From positions 219,275-283,274 of the forward strand of contig VXCM01000980.1 of assembly GCA_014773175.1 (NCBI GenBank): 64,000 nucleotides of DNA, read 5' to 3'. The notes under the pieces were generated by a model that saw only the letters and a list, made by a program, of their open reading frames with translations, was not told the DNA's origin and ran no database searches. Positions within the stretch are counted from its first letter, which is position 1. Each line of letters opens with the position of its first letter. Origin of the DNA: Lucifuga dentata (taxonomy: Eukaryota; Chordata; Actinopteri; Ophidiiformes; Bythitidae). Below are positions 23,096-35,600 of the stretch, piece by piece. The translations under genes and the position numbers were made by a program.

Positions 23096-23599
23096 TGTCC
23101 ATTTATGTTACGTTACTGACAATCATTTCCCAAAGGATAAAACTGTACTTCAGCTTTCCTGATATTTTGCAAAATCTCTTAATCTTTCAAAATCAAATAT
23201 TCAAGTGATACACCCACCTTAAAAATCCATGTTGCTCCTGCTAATAGTTACACAAAATTATAAAGTCATGGTTGTTTAAATTTTTTGATAAACGCAGGTC
23301 TTCTTTTGGGACTATATTCCCCGGTGGANAAAGTCATGGTTGTTTAAATTTTTTGATAAACGCAGGTCTTCTTTTGGGACTATATTCCCCGGTGGAAACA
23401 CACCAGGGAATATAGTTCTGATTTACTGTATATATACATACATAGATTAATGAATTGAAACCAATGGTGGTCTGGAAGGTAGGAAAAACATTTTTAATTA
23501 ATCTTTGAACTAAAGCCATTTCCCAAAGTATGCTTTGGGAAATGTGTATGAAAATTGAATATATTAGGCTCAAAAATGCAAAATGGATGGTATGGTCCT
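23096..23599 (+). mobile_element. Family B element with TTAA flanks
   Basis: TTAA at 23092-23095 and 23600-23603 flank AGGACCATAC ... GTATGGTCCT. The body is internally deleted relative to the copies at 18096 and 53138. It contains a 67-bp assembly duplication (23262-23396). Confidence 0.85.
23262..23396. repeat. 67-bp direct duplication around n at 23329 (likely assembly join)
   Basis: 23262-23328 and 23330-23396 are identical. Confidence 0.85.
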
Positions 23600-24937
23600 T
23601 TAAAGTAATCATTCAAGTGTGTGAGCAACATGGTTCGCTGTGGCCAGAAGCGTTTCAGAGTTAATGTCACGTATAAACCTGCAGGCATTTGTTTGCTGAA
23701 ATGTTAGCCAATGATTAATGCAGCTTTAATATTAACAGTGATGAAGTTAGTTATGCTACATGTTGTTTTTTCCAAGACAAGACTGAGCCACCATGAATCA
23801 TCTTCGTGCTTTTACTTTGGAACTTTCAGACAATCAGGCTCTGGTGCTCACTTGGCCAACTTGTGTGTGTTATACATTCTTATGATAAATTGAAATATTG
23901 CGTGAGGTAAGCGAGTATATTTCTACACGTGCTAAAGTAAGAATTTGGATTGCACATTGGAATTGTCAGTGCCTGAGCATACGGACTGCCAACTTTTATT
24001 GGAGCATGTTTGGGGAATAGAAGGTTTAAATTTGTTTCACACACACACCTCTTTTATCTTAATTCTTGGAAGTGAGTTCGGGCTTAATGCACTTGCCTTG
24101 AAGAAAGTAACAAGGCTTCTCATAAAATAGGAGCTTTGTGAAAATTGCCATTGCAGTAAATACTAGAATTTTGAGATCAGGACTTCTTTACTGAGTTCTG
24201 TCTGATTCAGGCAGAGCTGAGTTCATCTCTGTCAAAGCCTGTGTGAGATGTTTTATCTGTGTCTTCACCCTTCTGAAAAAAATCTGTCTCAGTGCAGCGT
24301 AACAGCTGTAGACGCTGATAGATGGCGCAGGCCGGCCTGCCTGGCATTTTTCATTACGGCAGAAGTGAAGGACTAATAACTGACCTTTTTCTTGAGAGTT
24401 TAAGAAAAGCTTGTTGCTTTGTTTCAGCTTCACATCAAAAGACACAAAGCTCATATCTTCAATCTATGCACATAGCTGAAAACAATGCTGCTTACAGAAT
24501 AATAATGGATGCAGAGGCGTGTCATCATGCTCCGTCATTAACGATCTGTCTTGTGACATATTTAGACAGCCTTTATTTGTGAAAAAAACAAAAAAAAAAA
24601 AAAAANAAAAAAAAAAAAAAACAAAGAGGCTCTGTTGTTAAAGTTGACATATCTTTCTGGGGTGGAATTTAGTATAATCTGCATGTTTGCAGAGTTTAAG
24701 ATGCCTTCAGTAAAAGAAGAATCAGCTTAATTACAAAGAACTTTGCAATTTAGTGTTCATTTGTTTTATTATTTGACAGTCTCTTAGTCAGTCGTTAAAG
24801 CTTAAATATAAATACATTACTGTAAATACCTCATTTTAGATAACTGTAAACCATGCTCAGATGCAAAGCAAAGGTTAGAAGCAACAGAATTCATGCAAAT
24901 TTAATGGAAAGGTGTGAATGGACACACATGGATGCAN

Positions 24938-24979
<42 letters not shown>
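24938..24979. repeat. (CA)n microsatellite
   Basis: About 42 bp of CA repeat, beginning just after the n at 24937 and followed by imperfect CA-rich sequence. Confidence 0.9.
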
Positions 24980-24980
<1 letters not shown>

Positions 24981-25999
24981 CCCACACACAACCCACACAA
25001 ACAGACTCACTACAAACATACATGCATGCAGAGTCAGAGCCTGGAGCTAATGTTTTTAGCTTGTTAGCTAACATTTGTCCTGTCAGTCCATTGGCTGTTT
25101 GTGGCAATGCAACCTGCAAGACACTAACGGTCAAATACATGAATAAAACAAAGAAAAAGTTCACTTTTTTGTTCGGTGTGAACACACCCTGAGGCTTGAT
25201 TTATGGATTGTTTGAAAGTACAGCTTGGACTGACTTTGTTAGGATATTCCCCCCTTCCAGGTACGGATCATGCCAGAAAAAAAAGCAAATTTAGTTCTAA
25301 GTCTGATGGCATCATGCTGTGAAAACCACCATTTAACAGTTTCCCAAAGAACCTTTTTGATAACAACGATCTGAACATACAAAAGTTTAAAATCATGTCA
25401 TTTCAGGAGTTCCTGCTATTTTATTCATATTTTTTTTAAAAAATAGCATTTTTTATTATATGAAAAAAACACTAAAATGTAACACTAAAACTAAATATTT
25501 TAACTAAATATTAACTAAAACACTAAATATTTTAAGATGTTTTATTTAGTCTTTCAACTTTTTCAAATGATAAATAACAGTGTTTTAGTGAGATTTAATC
25601 TCTGCTTTGTAAATATTCAGCGTCAGTTTCTAGAGCATCAGCGAATAATCTAGAATTTCTTAATAATCTCTGGAACCACATACAGCTTCTCTACATGAAT
25701 CTGGAATCATCTACAACTCATGTCAGGATTCTGGACAATTCTAAAATGTCTTAAGTTTTACAGCTTCTTGCTAATTATTTTAAACCTGTAGATGCAAAAT
25801 ACTAACAGACATATAGAATCATTTTATATGAAACAAATTAGTTTTACATGACTGGAAACATTGATTCTGTGTGAAAATGTATTTATTTTCATTGATTGAT
25901 ATTACTGATTCTATGTGAAAATTCAGAATTTTTTAATTCTTTAATTTTGCTTCTGTTAACTTATCCTTATTTTTATTTTATTTTATTTTTTAAGGAGCA

Positions 26000-26078
26000 C
26001 AGTCTGGGAACCTACCACAAAAAGCAGTTCACTGTTGTTGTACTTCTGTGATGCACATGACAAATAAAACTTTGAAAC
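26000..26078 (+). mobile_element. Possible LINE 3' tail
   Basis: Ends with CATGACAAATAAAACTTTGA, a tail form common on fish non-LTR retrotransposons. No coding remnant is attached. Confidence 0.35.
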
Positions 26079-26269
26079 TTTGACTCCTAACTTTTCAGCA
26101 GTCGTGCAGTTTAAAATCAGCACGAGGCTTCGCTGCGTCACTGCATCCCAGAACATCTGTCCTGCTGTTGCCTCCTTTCATTTTTTTTATTCTGGCATAC
26201 CTGGACTTTGCTGAATTTTTTTTTTTCTTTAGCAAGTCTCGCTTGAAGTTCATCTGCTACGACAACAGC

Positions 26270-26870
26270 AGATTTTTTTAATTTAAATGTTTATTTGGAT
26301 AGGGACTGATGCAGAGACAGGTCATTCATAGAATAAACTAATGCTGCACATCATAGCATTTTTAGCTAAGGCTAGTTTGCAAAGCTTGTCCCTATTTGGG
26401 CTTTTACAGAGGAATATAATCCACAGTACAATACAACATTAGAATGGTTATAAAACAAAATACATACTTATGCAAATGAGCAGGGTAAACAATAAAACAA
26501 AACAATAAAACAAATACATGCAGCATAATATTAATATACAATACAAATACTTACACACTGTCCATCATTAAAACCCGCTAAAATACAATCACACTCACAT
26601 AATTTATAAAAATAAATAAATAAAATATAAAATTCTTAGAGCTATGCCAGACTGAGGGCACCTGATGACCCATGATTACACTGTTGAGCATTCTTCAAAT
26701 GCTGTTTCAACTTAGATTTGAAATGATCCCAATTATGATCCTGTTTAACCTCCACAGGTAAAAAGTTCCAGATTTTGTCTGTCCAAAGGAGGTTTTGCGA
26801 AACGGAACTTTACAATACAATTTACGATCGTGAGAGTTATTAGCTGAGGCTTTGCTTTAAGTAGCATCTG
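26270..26870 (-). pseudogene. LINE fragment, C-terminus of an ORF2-like frame
   Basis: On the - strand a 42-codon frame (26642-26770, including stop) starts WNFLPVEVK and continues with a Lys/His-rich FKSKLKQHLK segment. This is the usual C-terminal pattern of fish non-LTR retrotransposon ORF2. The frame is broken upstream. The 3' side runs into AT-rich sequence ending in an A-run on the - strand (near 26275), consistent with a 5'-truncated copy. Confidence 0.6.
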
Positions 26871-26879
26871 CTGGTGGGA

Positions 26880-27340
26880 AACGTTCAGTATGCTCCCGGA
26901 GCTCCGATCGAACGTCTGGTTGGCTCTCAGACAGCTTTACACTTCCTCCCCTGCTGGGTGGCTGACAGGCGAACGTTATCATAAGCAGGCGGATGAGGCT
27001 TTACCTGAAGGGTTGCCNCCCCCCCCCCCCGTTACTTTCCCTCCAAATGGAATCAAAGTGGCAGATTGCACCCTACTGTTGCATCAAAGAGATCCTCTGT
27101 CTGTGGTTAAGCAGGGTGCAGAGGAGCGTTCCCCTTTGAAGACCTTCTCATCTCAGATCAGCCGCGGCTTTCTGACAAGACAAAGTGGCTGCGCTGCTTC
27201 TCACTCTGAGGTTGTGATGTACGGGCGATGCACTCTTCATGCCTATAGTAGCCTTTGTTGCAGGGTGTATTGCTTTTGTTTGCCTCGCCAAATATCAAAG
27301 AGTGGATGTAACTTGTGAATACTGAAGTGAAAATGTATTT
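26880..27340. other. GC-richer intronic block, function unknown
   Basis: An ORF of about 142 residues spans it on the + strand, but it crosses a C-run with an n (27018) and shows no recognisable domain or family pattern. I do not call it a gene. Confidence 0.3.
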
Positions 27341-27513
27341 ATCCTGGGTGTTGTAAGTATTTTGGAGTAAGTGTAAATGATGACTTCTTTTCTTGTGCTT
27401 TCTTGCTTTTACGGAACACATTTATACCTTTGGGGTGAGGTTTTAAAACATTTTTTTGCACCACTTTAAGCTCCTTGACATGCACCCCTTTCTGGTAATT
27501 TCCTGGCAATTTA

Positions 27514-27919
27514 CAGCGCTGGCCAAAAATATTGCACCCGCTGTATTTTTGTGTAAACTTTTCTTTCTGAGTTAAAATACTACTCCAAACACAACTAAAT
27601 TTATTTTTTTAGTGTGTTTGGGTAAATACAACTGAAAAAAAAAGCCAATAGTTGTTAATAGTGTTAAGATTTGAAGAAGAATACCAATATTAGTTGAGAT
27701 CAAAGGAAGTTAAAACATCTTCTTTGAGGTAGGGTCAGAGGTCAGATGGTTTTCATGTGTTTTCACTGACTTGTAGAAATATTATAGTCATATTACCTAC
27801 TCTGAAATCCACATTTAAGTCTAAAGAATGATTTTTGTTGTATTTTGAGTGGTACTTTGGTAAAGTTTACACAAAAATACAGGGAGCCACATACGTTTGA
27901 ATACCTTTGGCCAGCGCTG
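27514..27919. mobile_element. Tc1/mariner-like non-autonomous element
   Basis: The left end CAGCGCTGGCCAAAAATATT and right end GGCCAGCGCTG are inverted repeats. Both are flanked by TA (27512-27513 and 27920-27921). The ends match the typical Tc1-like form with GCTGGCCAAA. About 406 bp, no transposase. Confidence 0.85.
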
Positions 27920-28939
27920 TATGCTTGCACAGCTACGTCACCAGGTTCATACTGCCGCACAAAAATGACGGTTATTGTTGTTATTCTTGTACTATGTGGC
28001 TCACATTTTAGTTAAATCTGCACGTGTGGCAGTTTAGGACCTAAACGGTGTTCATACTGGTGTCGGATACGTGTTACGTACAAACATGAAGGTGAACCAT
28101 CAACACAAAAAAATCAGAATTGAGCATTAAGGCCTAAATGAGAACATAGCCTTAGTATATTTTGAGACCAATTCTGAGATGAACATAGCGCTGATATGAC
28201 CAATTGAATAATCTAGTAGTCAATCAACAGAGGAAGAAAAAAAAGCCAAATAATTTGGTTTTTATCTGGTTTGCTTTTCTCCATTTCATGTTTTTGTAAA
28301 TTGAAAATGTTTTATGTTGGTCAAACAAGATAAAGAGTATGAAGACGTCACTTCAGCACTACATGATGGAAAAATGACATCGTATTTCACATTTTCTAAT
28401 CTAAACTATTAAAAGATTTATTGTTTGGTAATTAGTTTGATTAAAAGTACAATCAATAGGTCACCTGATGATGAAAATTAGAATTAGTTGCAGCCATAAT
28501 TGATCATCAAGTTGATGACCCATCTGATAAATTTTTTTTTTTTTTTTTTTTTNAAAAAAATATTAAACCCCTAAAACATAAGACAATAAATAACCCGCTC
28601 CAAGCATTAAATAACATCAAAGTTCATGAATATGTGGATAACTCAGTTTGGGTAAAACGTTAGACCCTTATAACCCCAGGCTGATGATTTGTGGACTCAT
28701 AACCCAAAACTATGGGAATCTGTAGAGTTTATGCCCTTAAAAATAATTTATGTCCTGATAAATGCGCAACTGGAGCTGTTTGCAACGAAACGGCAGATTT
28801 TTCTGCAGCGTCGTCTGTGTTTTGTCAGAGGTTGTCAGTCGATGGAATGCAGTATGTGGTTGCCCTGGAGACGAGATAAAGGGTTCACCCAGGGGACTGT
28901 GCTGCATGGTAACTGACAGCCATGTTTTCTGTTACATCT

Positions 28940-28962
28940 CACACACACACACACACACACAC
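28940..28962. repeat. (CA)n microsatellite
   Basis: About 11 CA units. Confidence 0.85.
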
Positions 28963-29355
28963 CAGCCACTAACTGGGCTAGTTACTGTGTGTTTAAGAGC
29001 TCCACACATAAATTAAAGCCACACTACAACTATTGTTTGGTCTGTTAGCACTTCCTGTTTCCTGCTATGTGAAGAATATTTAAGCAGGTGAATTTGCATG
29101 CAAGGTGAAACGCGTTCAGTGAACATAATAAAATTAGAAGGCACTATTTTAAACTGTCAGTGAAAATAGTGAATTAATGAGTTAAAACTTCAAAAAATCT
29201 GTCTTTTTCCCCCTTTTTAATTTTTTTTCTGTCATTCTGGCTCCAGAAGCTGTTTCTTTTCTGCTTCCAGCGTTACACTTCATGACATAAATAAATCAAT
29301 CAGTAAATATCAAAATTATGCTTCTTTTCTTTTATTACATCCCTGAAAAGCACTG

Positions 29356-29356
<1 letters not shown>

Positions 29357-29388
<32 letters not shown>
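29357..29388. repeat. Poly-T run followed by CCTT-rich tract
   Basis: A T-run of about 32 bp, with a (CCTT)n-like stretch at about 29440-29475. On the - strand these produce a Lys/Gly-rich spurious ORF. Confidence 0.85.
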
Positions 29389-29391
<3 letters not shown>

Positions 29392-30194
29392 TGCAGCAAA
29401 TTCCTATTCTGCCAGAAGAGATGAGGAAGACTGAGTGTACTCCTTCCTTCCTTCTTTCCTTCCTTCCTACCTTTCTGTATAGAAGCTAATCTGGCCTCTC
29501 TTGCTGCTGCTTTATGGCCACCACACTGCAGCAATAACACCTATGTTATTGCTGCGCTACCTAACAATGAGGTGTGATTTACTGTCGTCGTGTTATGGCG
29601 AGTAATGACCACCTGCACAACTACAATGAGCATCATGAACATCAACACTGGAGCACCGTGATCATAGTACACACCTCAGTCCTCTCTTTGTTGTCAAAAC
29701 AGAGGTATTTCCTGGCAAAGAATTCTTACGTGTCAATTTAAAAAAAAAAAAAGGAATTCTTTCAGCATAAAATATGTTCTGTTTGAATAACTAGCAGTAC
29801 GATATAATTGAACGTCAAGAATCAGGTTGGATTTGTGTTTGTAAAGTCGGATTCAGACAGATTTTAGTCTTGAGTTTTCCACTCACCGACATTCCCAGTT
29901 TTTGGATAAAAGCTCCATATCAGAGTAAATCTGCTTTCATTCCCGTGAGCAGTTGTGTGAAGATAAATATTATAAAATACATACTGTACACAGAGTTGGG
30001 TAGTAATGCGTTCCATTTACTTTGTTACATTTACTTAAGTAACTTTTTTCACAATATTGTACTTTACTGAGTAGTTTTATTGCAGATTACTTTTAACTCA
30101 AACTTGAGTATATTTATGAAGAAAAAAATATACTTTTACTCCATTACATTTGGCGTTACTTTTGATTTCACTGTTTGAATTCAGTCATGTTCAG

Positions 30195-30236
30195 TTTTTC
30201 TCTCATTGTCTGCTGAAGCAGACAATGAGAGAAAAA
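30195..30236. repeat. Perfect hairpin, 20-bp arms, 2-nt loop
   Basis: The arm reads TTTTTCTCTCATTGTCTGCT, then GA, then its exact reverse complement, inside the hAT element. Confidence 0.92.
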
Positions 30237-30490
30237 GTAGCCACTCCCCTAACCTCCATTGCCATGGTTTCAGCCAGAGCAGAACAGTCATGGTGGAATC
30301 AACAGTGGGAGGTTTAGAAGAAGCACATCCTTGCAACACTTTCAAACTCTGTTTTCTTTTCAGTCTACCAAAACCAATAGCATTACTATAATGCGTTATA
30401 AACTGTCACAAACCATAATGCGTTGCGTCTTTGTCTACCTAAAAATGTGACATTTGAGGAAACGTGGCGGTAAGCTGCAATGTTAGCTAC

Positions 30491-30745
30491 TTAACTAGCT
30501 GCTGCTGCTAATGCTAACTCAAGTTTTCCTGTTCTATTCTGAGTAAATTCATGAAGCTAACCTAGCTAACTGTCTTAACTAGCTGCTGCTGCTAATGCTA
30601 ACTCAAGCTTTCCTGTTCTATATTGAGTAAATTCATGAAGCTAACTTAGCTAACTCTCTCAACTAGCTGCTGCTGCTGCTAATGCTAACTCAAGTTTTCC
30701 TGTTCTATTCTGAGTAAATTCATGAAGCTAACCTAGCTAACTGTC
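30491..30745 (+). repeat. 84-bp minisatellite, three units
   Basis: Units start at 30491, 30575 and 30659 and share AACTAGCTGCTGCTGCTAAT and GAGTAAATTCATGAAGCTAA. The third unit has one extra GCT triplet. Differences between units show this is a real tandem array, unlike the identical n-flanking duplications. Confidence 0.92.
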
Positions 30746-30896
30746 TTGGGGCCAGGCCAGAATTGTCATAATTTGTTATGTGGTAAATATTTGATTTATT
30801 ACTGTCTGCTGTTTCTTTATATGATATGATTTGATTGTATTGGAAGCTACATATGGCTACTTTGCTTCTTTTTTTTTTCCTCAGACGAGCACTTTA

Positions 30897-31031
30897 TAGC
30901 TTGTTGATTATTCAAAAGAACAAGCTTGATCAAAGTTACTCACTACTCAAGTAATCTTTTTAANTAGCTTGTTGATTATTCAAAAGAACAAGCTTGATCA
31001 AAGTTACTCACTACTCAAGTAATCTTTTTAA
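30897..31031. repeat. 67-bp direct duplication around n at 30964 (likely assembly join)
   Basis: 30897-30963 and 30965-31031 are identical. Confidence 0.85.
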
Positions 31032-32730
31032 CAGATACTTTTTACTCAAGTAATTATTTTGGTGACTACTCTTACTTATACTTGAGTTACTGTTATAAAG
31101 TAACAATACTTTCCCTTGAGTACAGTTTCTGGAGACTCTGCCGCCTGTACATATGATTTCTTGCATGTATTTCTGTGACTAAACATAGTTTGGAGATCAG
31201 ACAGGTCTGGGATTCCTCCTGGTGAAAGATCTTATAATGTATGACGACCTGTTGCTCATCATTCATGTAGTTTGCAAACCACAATGACTTTAAGATACCA
31301 GATTACAAGACAGAAAGTCGTGTGTCAACTGTGCAGCAATCTGACAATTTAGAAAAGTGTGTGACAGTAAACACGTGTAAATATTTGTGTTTCATTTACC
31401 TAGCAGCGATGAAGCCACACTTTCCTTCATCTTCTCTTTAAAGTGTCCAAACTAACTTCTGTTATGATTATGATCTAATTATGATTATGAAAGATGCAAT
31501 TCCCCATTTTCTTAACATACCCAGGTATTTCAACTACTACATTTTGCTTGAGTTAGAAAATGTTGTAAGGCCAAAAAATTAATTTCCAGCACCGAAAGCT
31601 ACATGAAATCTGTGCTCAGGGTTAAAAAGTTTGTAAAGAAAAAACTTATTGAATCAGTAGACTGTGTATTGGAATGTAAATTGCACATAAGCAGTGACAT
31701 ATTAACCAAGATAGCACAACTTGAAAACAGAAGGTTGTTTCCTCCTAAATGTTGGAATGTGTTAAACTGATTATATCTTGGCCACCTGCCTATTGTTAAC
31801 AGATTTAAGCTGTTCATTTATCTTGATTTGTACTGTTTCTCTTCTATTTATCTTTGCTACTTGGTGTTGCAGTAACTTTTAGTGAATTGGTTTCTTTTGC
31901 AAATTATGCTTTAACGTTTGCAGTACTCAGATATGAAGCTGGTATAATGAGCAAAGGGATAAAATCAGTTGTGGCCAGTCTTAAACTTAATAACTACTGC
32001 ATGTTTTTCAGGTTTAATTTGAGCATCATCCTTATTAAAACATAATAAATATACTAAATGTAAATATAGTTAATAGTAAATAGTTATTCATGCATGCATT
32101 TACAGTATTTGCAGCAGTTTTGAAGCAGCAACATGATGTCAGCAGCTGTATCATATAGGCAACCTATTTCTTTAAGCTGTTTAATGATGGTCGGGGCAAC
32201 GCCTGAAGTCATTACTTAAACCAGTTTTCTGCATTAAATTAGAGTGGTGATACAAGAGGAAGGTGCCTTCCAGCCAGCTCGAATCTAGTATTTCCCAGGG
32301 CCATGATTTAAGTGTTGACTGAAGACTGGCCACAGCTAAAGGGGTATCTGTTGCGTTTGCATACAAACCTAATTAGCATCTTGATTTGAAAGTAATCTCA
32401 TCTCTTTGGTTTCCTAGTTAATCAGGGGATGTGTTCACAAAACATCTTAAGGCTAAAACTGGCTCCGAACTGGTCAGTGTCGGAGGAAGTTCTAAATGTG
32501 GCCAACTTTTGGTCTTAAGAGTAATTCCTCAAAAGCATTTTAGCACTAAAATGAGCTTAACATGTAGCATTTAGCATTTAATCATTTATTAGTTCTCTTT
32601 TAATGAAGCTAGGCTAGCAGTTTGGTACCAGTTCCTGGTTCCAGTCTTTGTGCTAAGCTAGGCTAAACACATCCTGAACCTGATTCTGACTCTGAGGAAG
32701 ACAAAAACATTTCACTAAATGTCAGTGTCC

Positions 32731-32770
32731 ACATCATCATCATCATCATCATCATCATCACCACCATCAT
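32731..32770. repeat. (CAT)n microsatellite
   Basis: About ten CAT units followed by variant ACC/CAT triplets, adjoining the L1-like fragment. Confidence 0.85.
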
Positions 32771-32799
32771 GATGTATGTAGCTTTTGAATTCTTAGAGT

Positions 32800-32920
32800 C
32801 CCTGTCTGATAGTTCTTTCATCTTCTGTTCAAACTGACTTTCTAGTTCCAATTGCTTTTTCTTCTTATAGGACGAGTATTATATTATTTTTCCTCTGATT
32901 ACTGCTTTGCCTGTTTCCCA
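32800..32920 (-). pseudogene. L1-like LINE ORF2 fragment
   Basis: On the - strand the frame reads WETGKAVIRGKII, a stop, then YSSYKKKKQLELE. This resembles the linker between the endonuclease and reverse transcriptase of L1-type ORF2, where W-x-x-x-K-A-x-x-R-G-x-I-I and a Lys-rich coiled segment occur. The stop and the lack of neighbouring domains mark it as a dead fragment. Flanking sequence up to about 33560 may belong to the same insertion but is too diverged to say. Confidence 0.5.
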
Positions 32921-34562
32921 TAATCTGGGTGTTGTGGTCTCTGCAGTCATTCATTTCTATAAAGGATGCCGTGATGATGTCTGTAGCACCCATGGTAGTG
33001 GCATACAGCAGTGTGGGGCATGCAGGGGGTAACGGCCTCAGATTTCATTGGCATCAATGTCTTAACAGTGCAGCAGCCACAACCAGTGTAAGTAATATTG
33101 CTGCTCTGCACTGCCAGGCCCTATCTGGTCTTGTGCAGTTGTCCAGGATTTGCTAAGGTGCATTCTGGGAAGGTAGAGCATCCTGGAACTGAAAGATGAT
33201 GCAGAGTCTGAGCTGCATGTCGTACATGCTGTATTTCTGGGACAGAAGTGTGCATCTTGGCATTCATTGTTCTTGCACATTCATTGCTATTGCGCCTGAC
33301 AACAACCAGTTATCTTTGTTTCTTGTGAGATCCAGGACAACTCTGCATTATGGGAGGCTCCTCAGCTCCGCCGGGATCACAAATGTCACGGTTTGGTCTT
33401 TTTCTAGCCCTCATATATCAGCCACATAGATTTTTCCACTTCATGTGACAGGAATGTTCCTCAGACCTCAGAGTACAGGTTATCTCCTGGCAGCCATTTG
33501 GCAGTCTTTATAATCCCTCACAGAAGAATCGTATAGGAGCCAGTACTTCTCCCAGCTTCTGCCACTCACTCGTCAAAGTTGCTCGCGTTGTTTGTGTTTT
33601 TTGCTTGGCCAATCGTCGATGAAGCCGCATTTATGACATCTGTCCATATTGTTTCAAGGTTTGTGCAGTGCGTGACCTCACGATCGACCCTCAAACCACG
33701 AACGCACGTTTTTCCTGTGTCCTCTGTCGCATCTGCATCCAAGATTTCTTTATTGTTGTCATATCAATACAATAAAATTACCTTAGCAGCAATCTGTGTA
33801 AGATGCAAAAAAAAAAAAAGATACCTAACATTAAAGATACACAAAAGAAGATAAATAAAAGGTGTTATAAAGAAAGTGCGTACAAAGATAAAAAGGTGCA
33901 TAAAAAAGAGAGTCTCTAAAAAAACAGATAAATGTACAAAAATTGGAGGTTTATACCATCAGTTTCTGAAGGATTTAACAAGATTGACCTTTTCAGAAGT
34001 TTTAGATATATTTGCAAACATTTTGAGGGAGTGGACCTTGTCATGTATCTGTCATCTGTGGGTATAATTACACGCTACATCAAAGAATACATGCCCTCTC
34101 TAGATGTCACGTCATTTAATAATTCCTCTAAAATTAACACCAGCTAGGAAAAATAAAAACCTGACTTCATCCTTCGCTGGACTACCCAGCTTAGTTGGTG
34201 CTACAGATGCAACATATTTAAAAAAAAATAAATAAAAAAAGCACAATCAAAAGATGAAGACATAATAAATAGAATTTTCATCAAAGCACAGGTGGTTGAT
34301 GAACACTAAAGTACGCCTGAGAGCATCCAGGCTGTGAGGCATCCTGTCTGCTTTATGTCTCTTTTTATCTTTTTGTAATGTTACCCCCTCCCCCACTGTT
34401 TTAAGATATATTTGCCCTACAAACAGCTTCATTCTGGATAAGGTATCATTATGATCAATTCATCAAAACAGACCGGTCCCCCTCTAACCAATTAGCAAAT
34501 CAGCGTATTCATAAAACATGACATCATCCATTTCCATCCTTCGCATTAGCTTGGGAGTTTAT

Positions 34563-35600
34563 TATTTTCTCTAATTTTATCATATAATTTAGCAGGGAAT
34601 ATGGATTAAACATTGTGAAACTTCACATCTACAGAAGTGCATCCAGTAAGACAAACCCAGAAGTCCTGAACCGCCCTGAAAAGCTCCCGAAAAGCTGATT
34701 GGTCCTTTACTTCTGTAACACATGATACACGCACAAAGTATGAGGCTGTTGATTGTTTGGTTAGCGTCCATGTTTTGTGGTCTGTGTATTTTGCCAGCTA
34801 ATGCTGCGTTCACAGACCTCGGAAGTCGAATTTTTCCCAGTTGGAAGCTCCAACTTCCAACCTCAAACTGTTCCAGCAAAATGTAATCAAAACAGCATAG
34901 CTGAACACCAATAAATACTGTAAAATTAATTAAACTTCATAATAAATGCTAAAGAAAGTAAAGTTAGACTACAGGACTGTTTGGTTGTGTTGTTTTACAA
35001 TGATATTAATCACAGTGGGTATTAAACTTTGTGCAGAAAATTAATATTTGGAAATTATTTACACTTACGTATCAATGGCAGACAGTTATTATACAAAATA
35101 GATAGTTAACTTGGAGATATATTCTGACCTTTTTCTTTCAATTTCACGCAAGAAAAAAATACTTTATTCGCCTTTTAGCTGATCATTTCCATTCACAAAG
35201 CTCGTTTCCACGGCGCCACCATGTTGAGTGACGTCATACTCAGTAAGTCGGGGTTCATAATTTTGTCCTACTTTCCCAGCCGGAGCTCCAACTTAAAGTA
35301 CCGTTCCAACACATTTTTCCAAGTAGGAAGTTGGAAAAACCTGAGTTCCTAGGTCTGTCGAACGCAGCATAAGGCTTGATGCAGCTGGCCAATCAGAACA
35401 GAGTGGCCTTTTTTTTTTTTTGGGAAGGGGCCTTAAAGAGACAGCACCTGTTTCCACTCAGTGTGCACTGCTGAATAGGGTTGGCGTGTTTTGCACACAT
35501 TAAAGCATTGCAGATGTTTTAAATAGACTCCTAAATGAAAGTAAGAACATGGAGATGTGTGTAATATGCCTCCTTGAAATTTAACATTCGGTCTTTACAA
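34563..35600 (-). mobile_element. Family C repeat, reverse copy, split by a family D element
   Basis: On the - strand, 35600-35373 gives the first half of family C (GCAATGCTTTAATGTG, TTCTGATTGGCCAGCTGCAT). After the family D insert, 34798-34563 gives the second half (GGACCAATCAGCTTTTCGGG, TACTGGATGCACTTCTGTAG). Joining the halves reproduces the order in the other copies. Confidence 0.8.
34802..35369 (+). mobile_element. Family D Harbinger-like element with TAA target duplication
   Basis: The left end TGCTGCGTTCACAGACCTCG and right end GTCTGTCGAACGCAGCA are inverted repeats. They are flanked by TAA at 34799-34801 and 35370-35372. A 3-bp TAA/TTA duplication is characteristic of PIF/Harbinger elements. 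About 568 bp, no transposase frame, related to 7020-7680. Confidence 0.8.

Larger units (their letters stand above)
29991..31143. mobile_element. hAT-type element carrying a minisatellite and a hairpin
   Basis: The left end CAGAGTTGGGTAGTAATGCG is a familiar fish hAT terminus. The right end, read on the - strand, is CGGCAGAGTCTCC. Flanks are ACTGTACA (29983-29990) and CCTGTACA (31144-31151), 7 of 8 bases alike, as expected for a hAT target duplication. ACTTGAGTTAC-type motifs recur in both arms. No transposase frame. An assembly duplication (30897-31031) lies inside. Confidence 0.75.

Noticed and set aside
24853..25192. His/Thr-rich and Val/Cys-rich ORFs
   Set aside because: Translations of the (CA)n microsatellite.
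26890..27318. 142-residue ORF on the + strand
   Set aside because: It crosses a C-run with an undetermined base, has no recognisable domain or family pattern, and lies within arhgap42 intron 1 without convincing splice sites.
30491..30745. Possible CRISPR-like array
   Set aside because: Contiguous 84-bp tandem units without spacers in a vertebrate genome; a minisatellite.
32929..33429. Overlapping ORFs on both strands near an L1-like fragment
   Set aside because: No recognisable domain; possibly diverged LINE sequence but too degraded to call.
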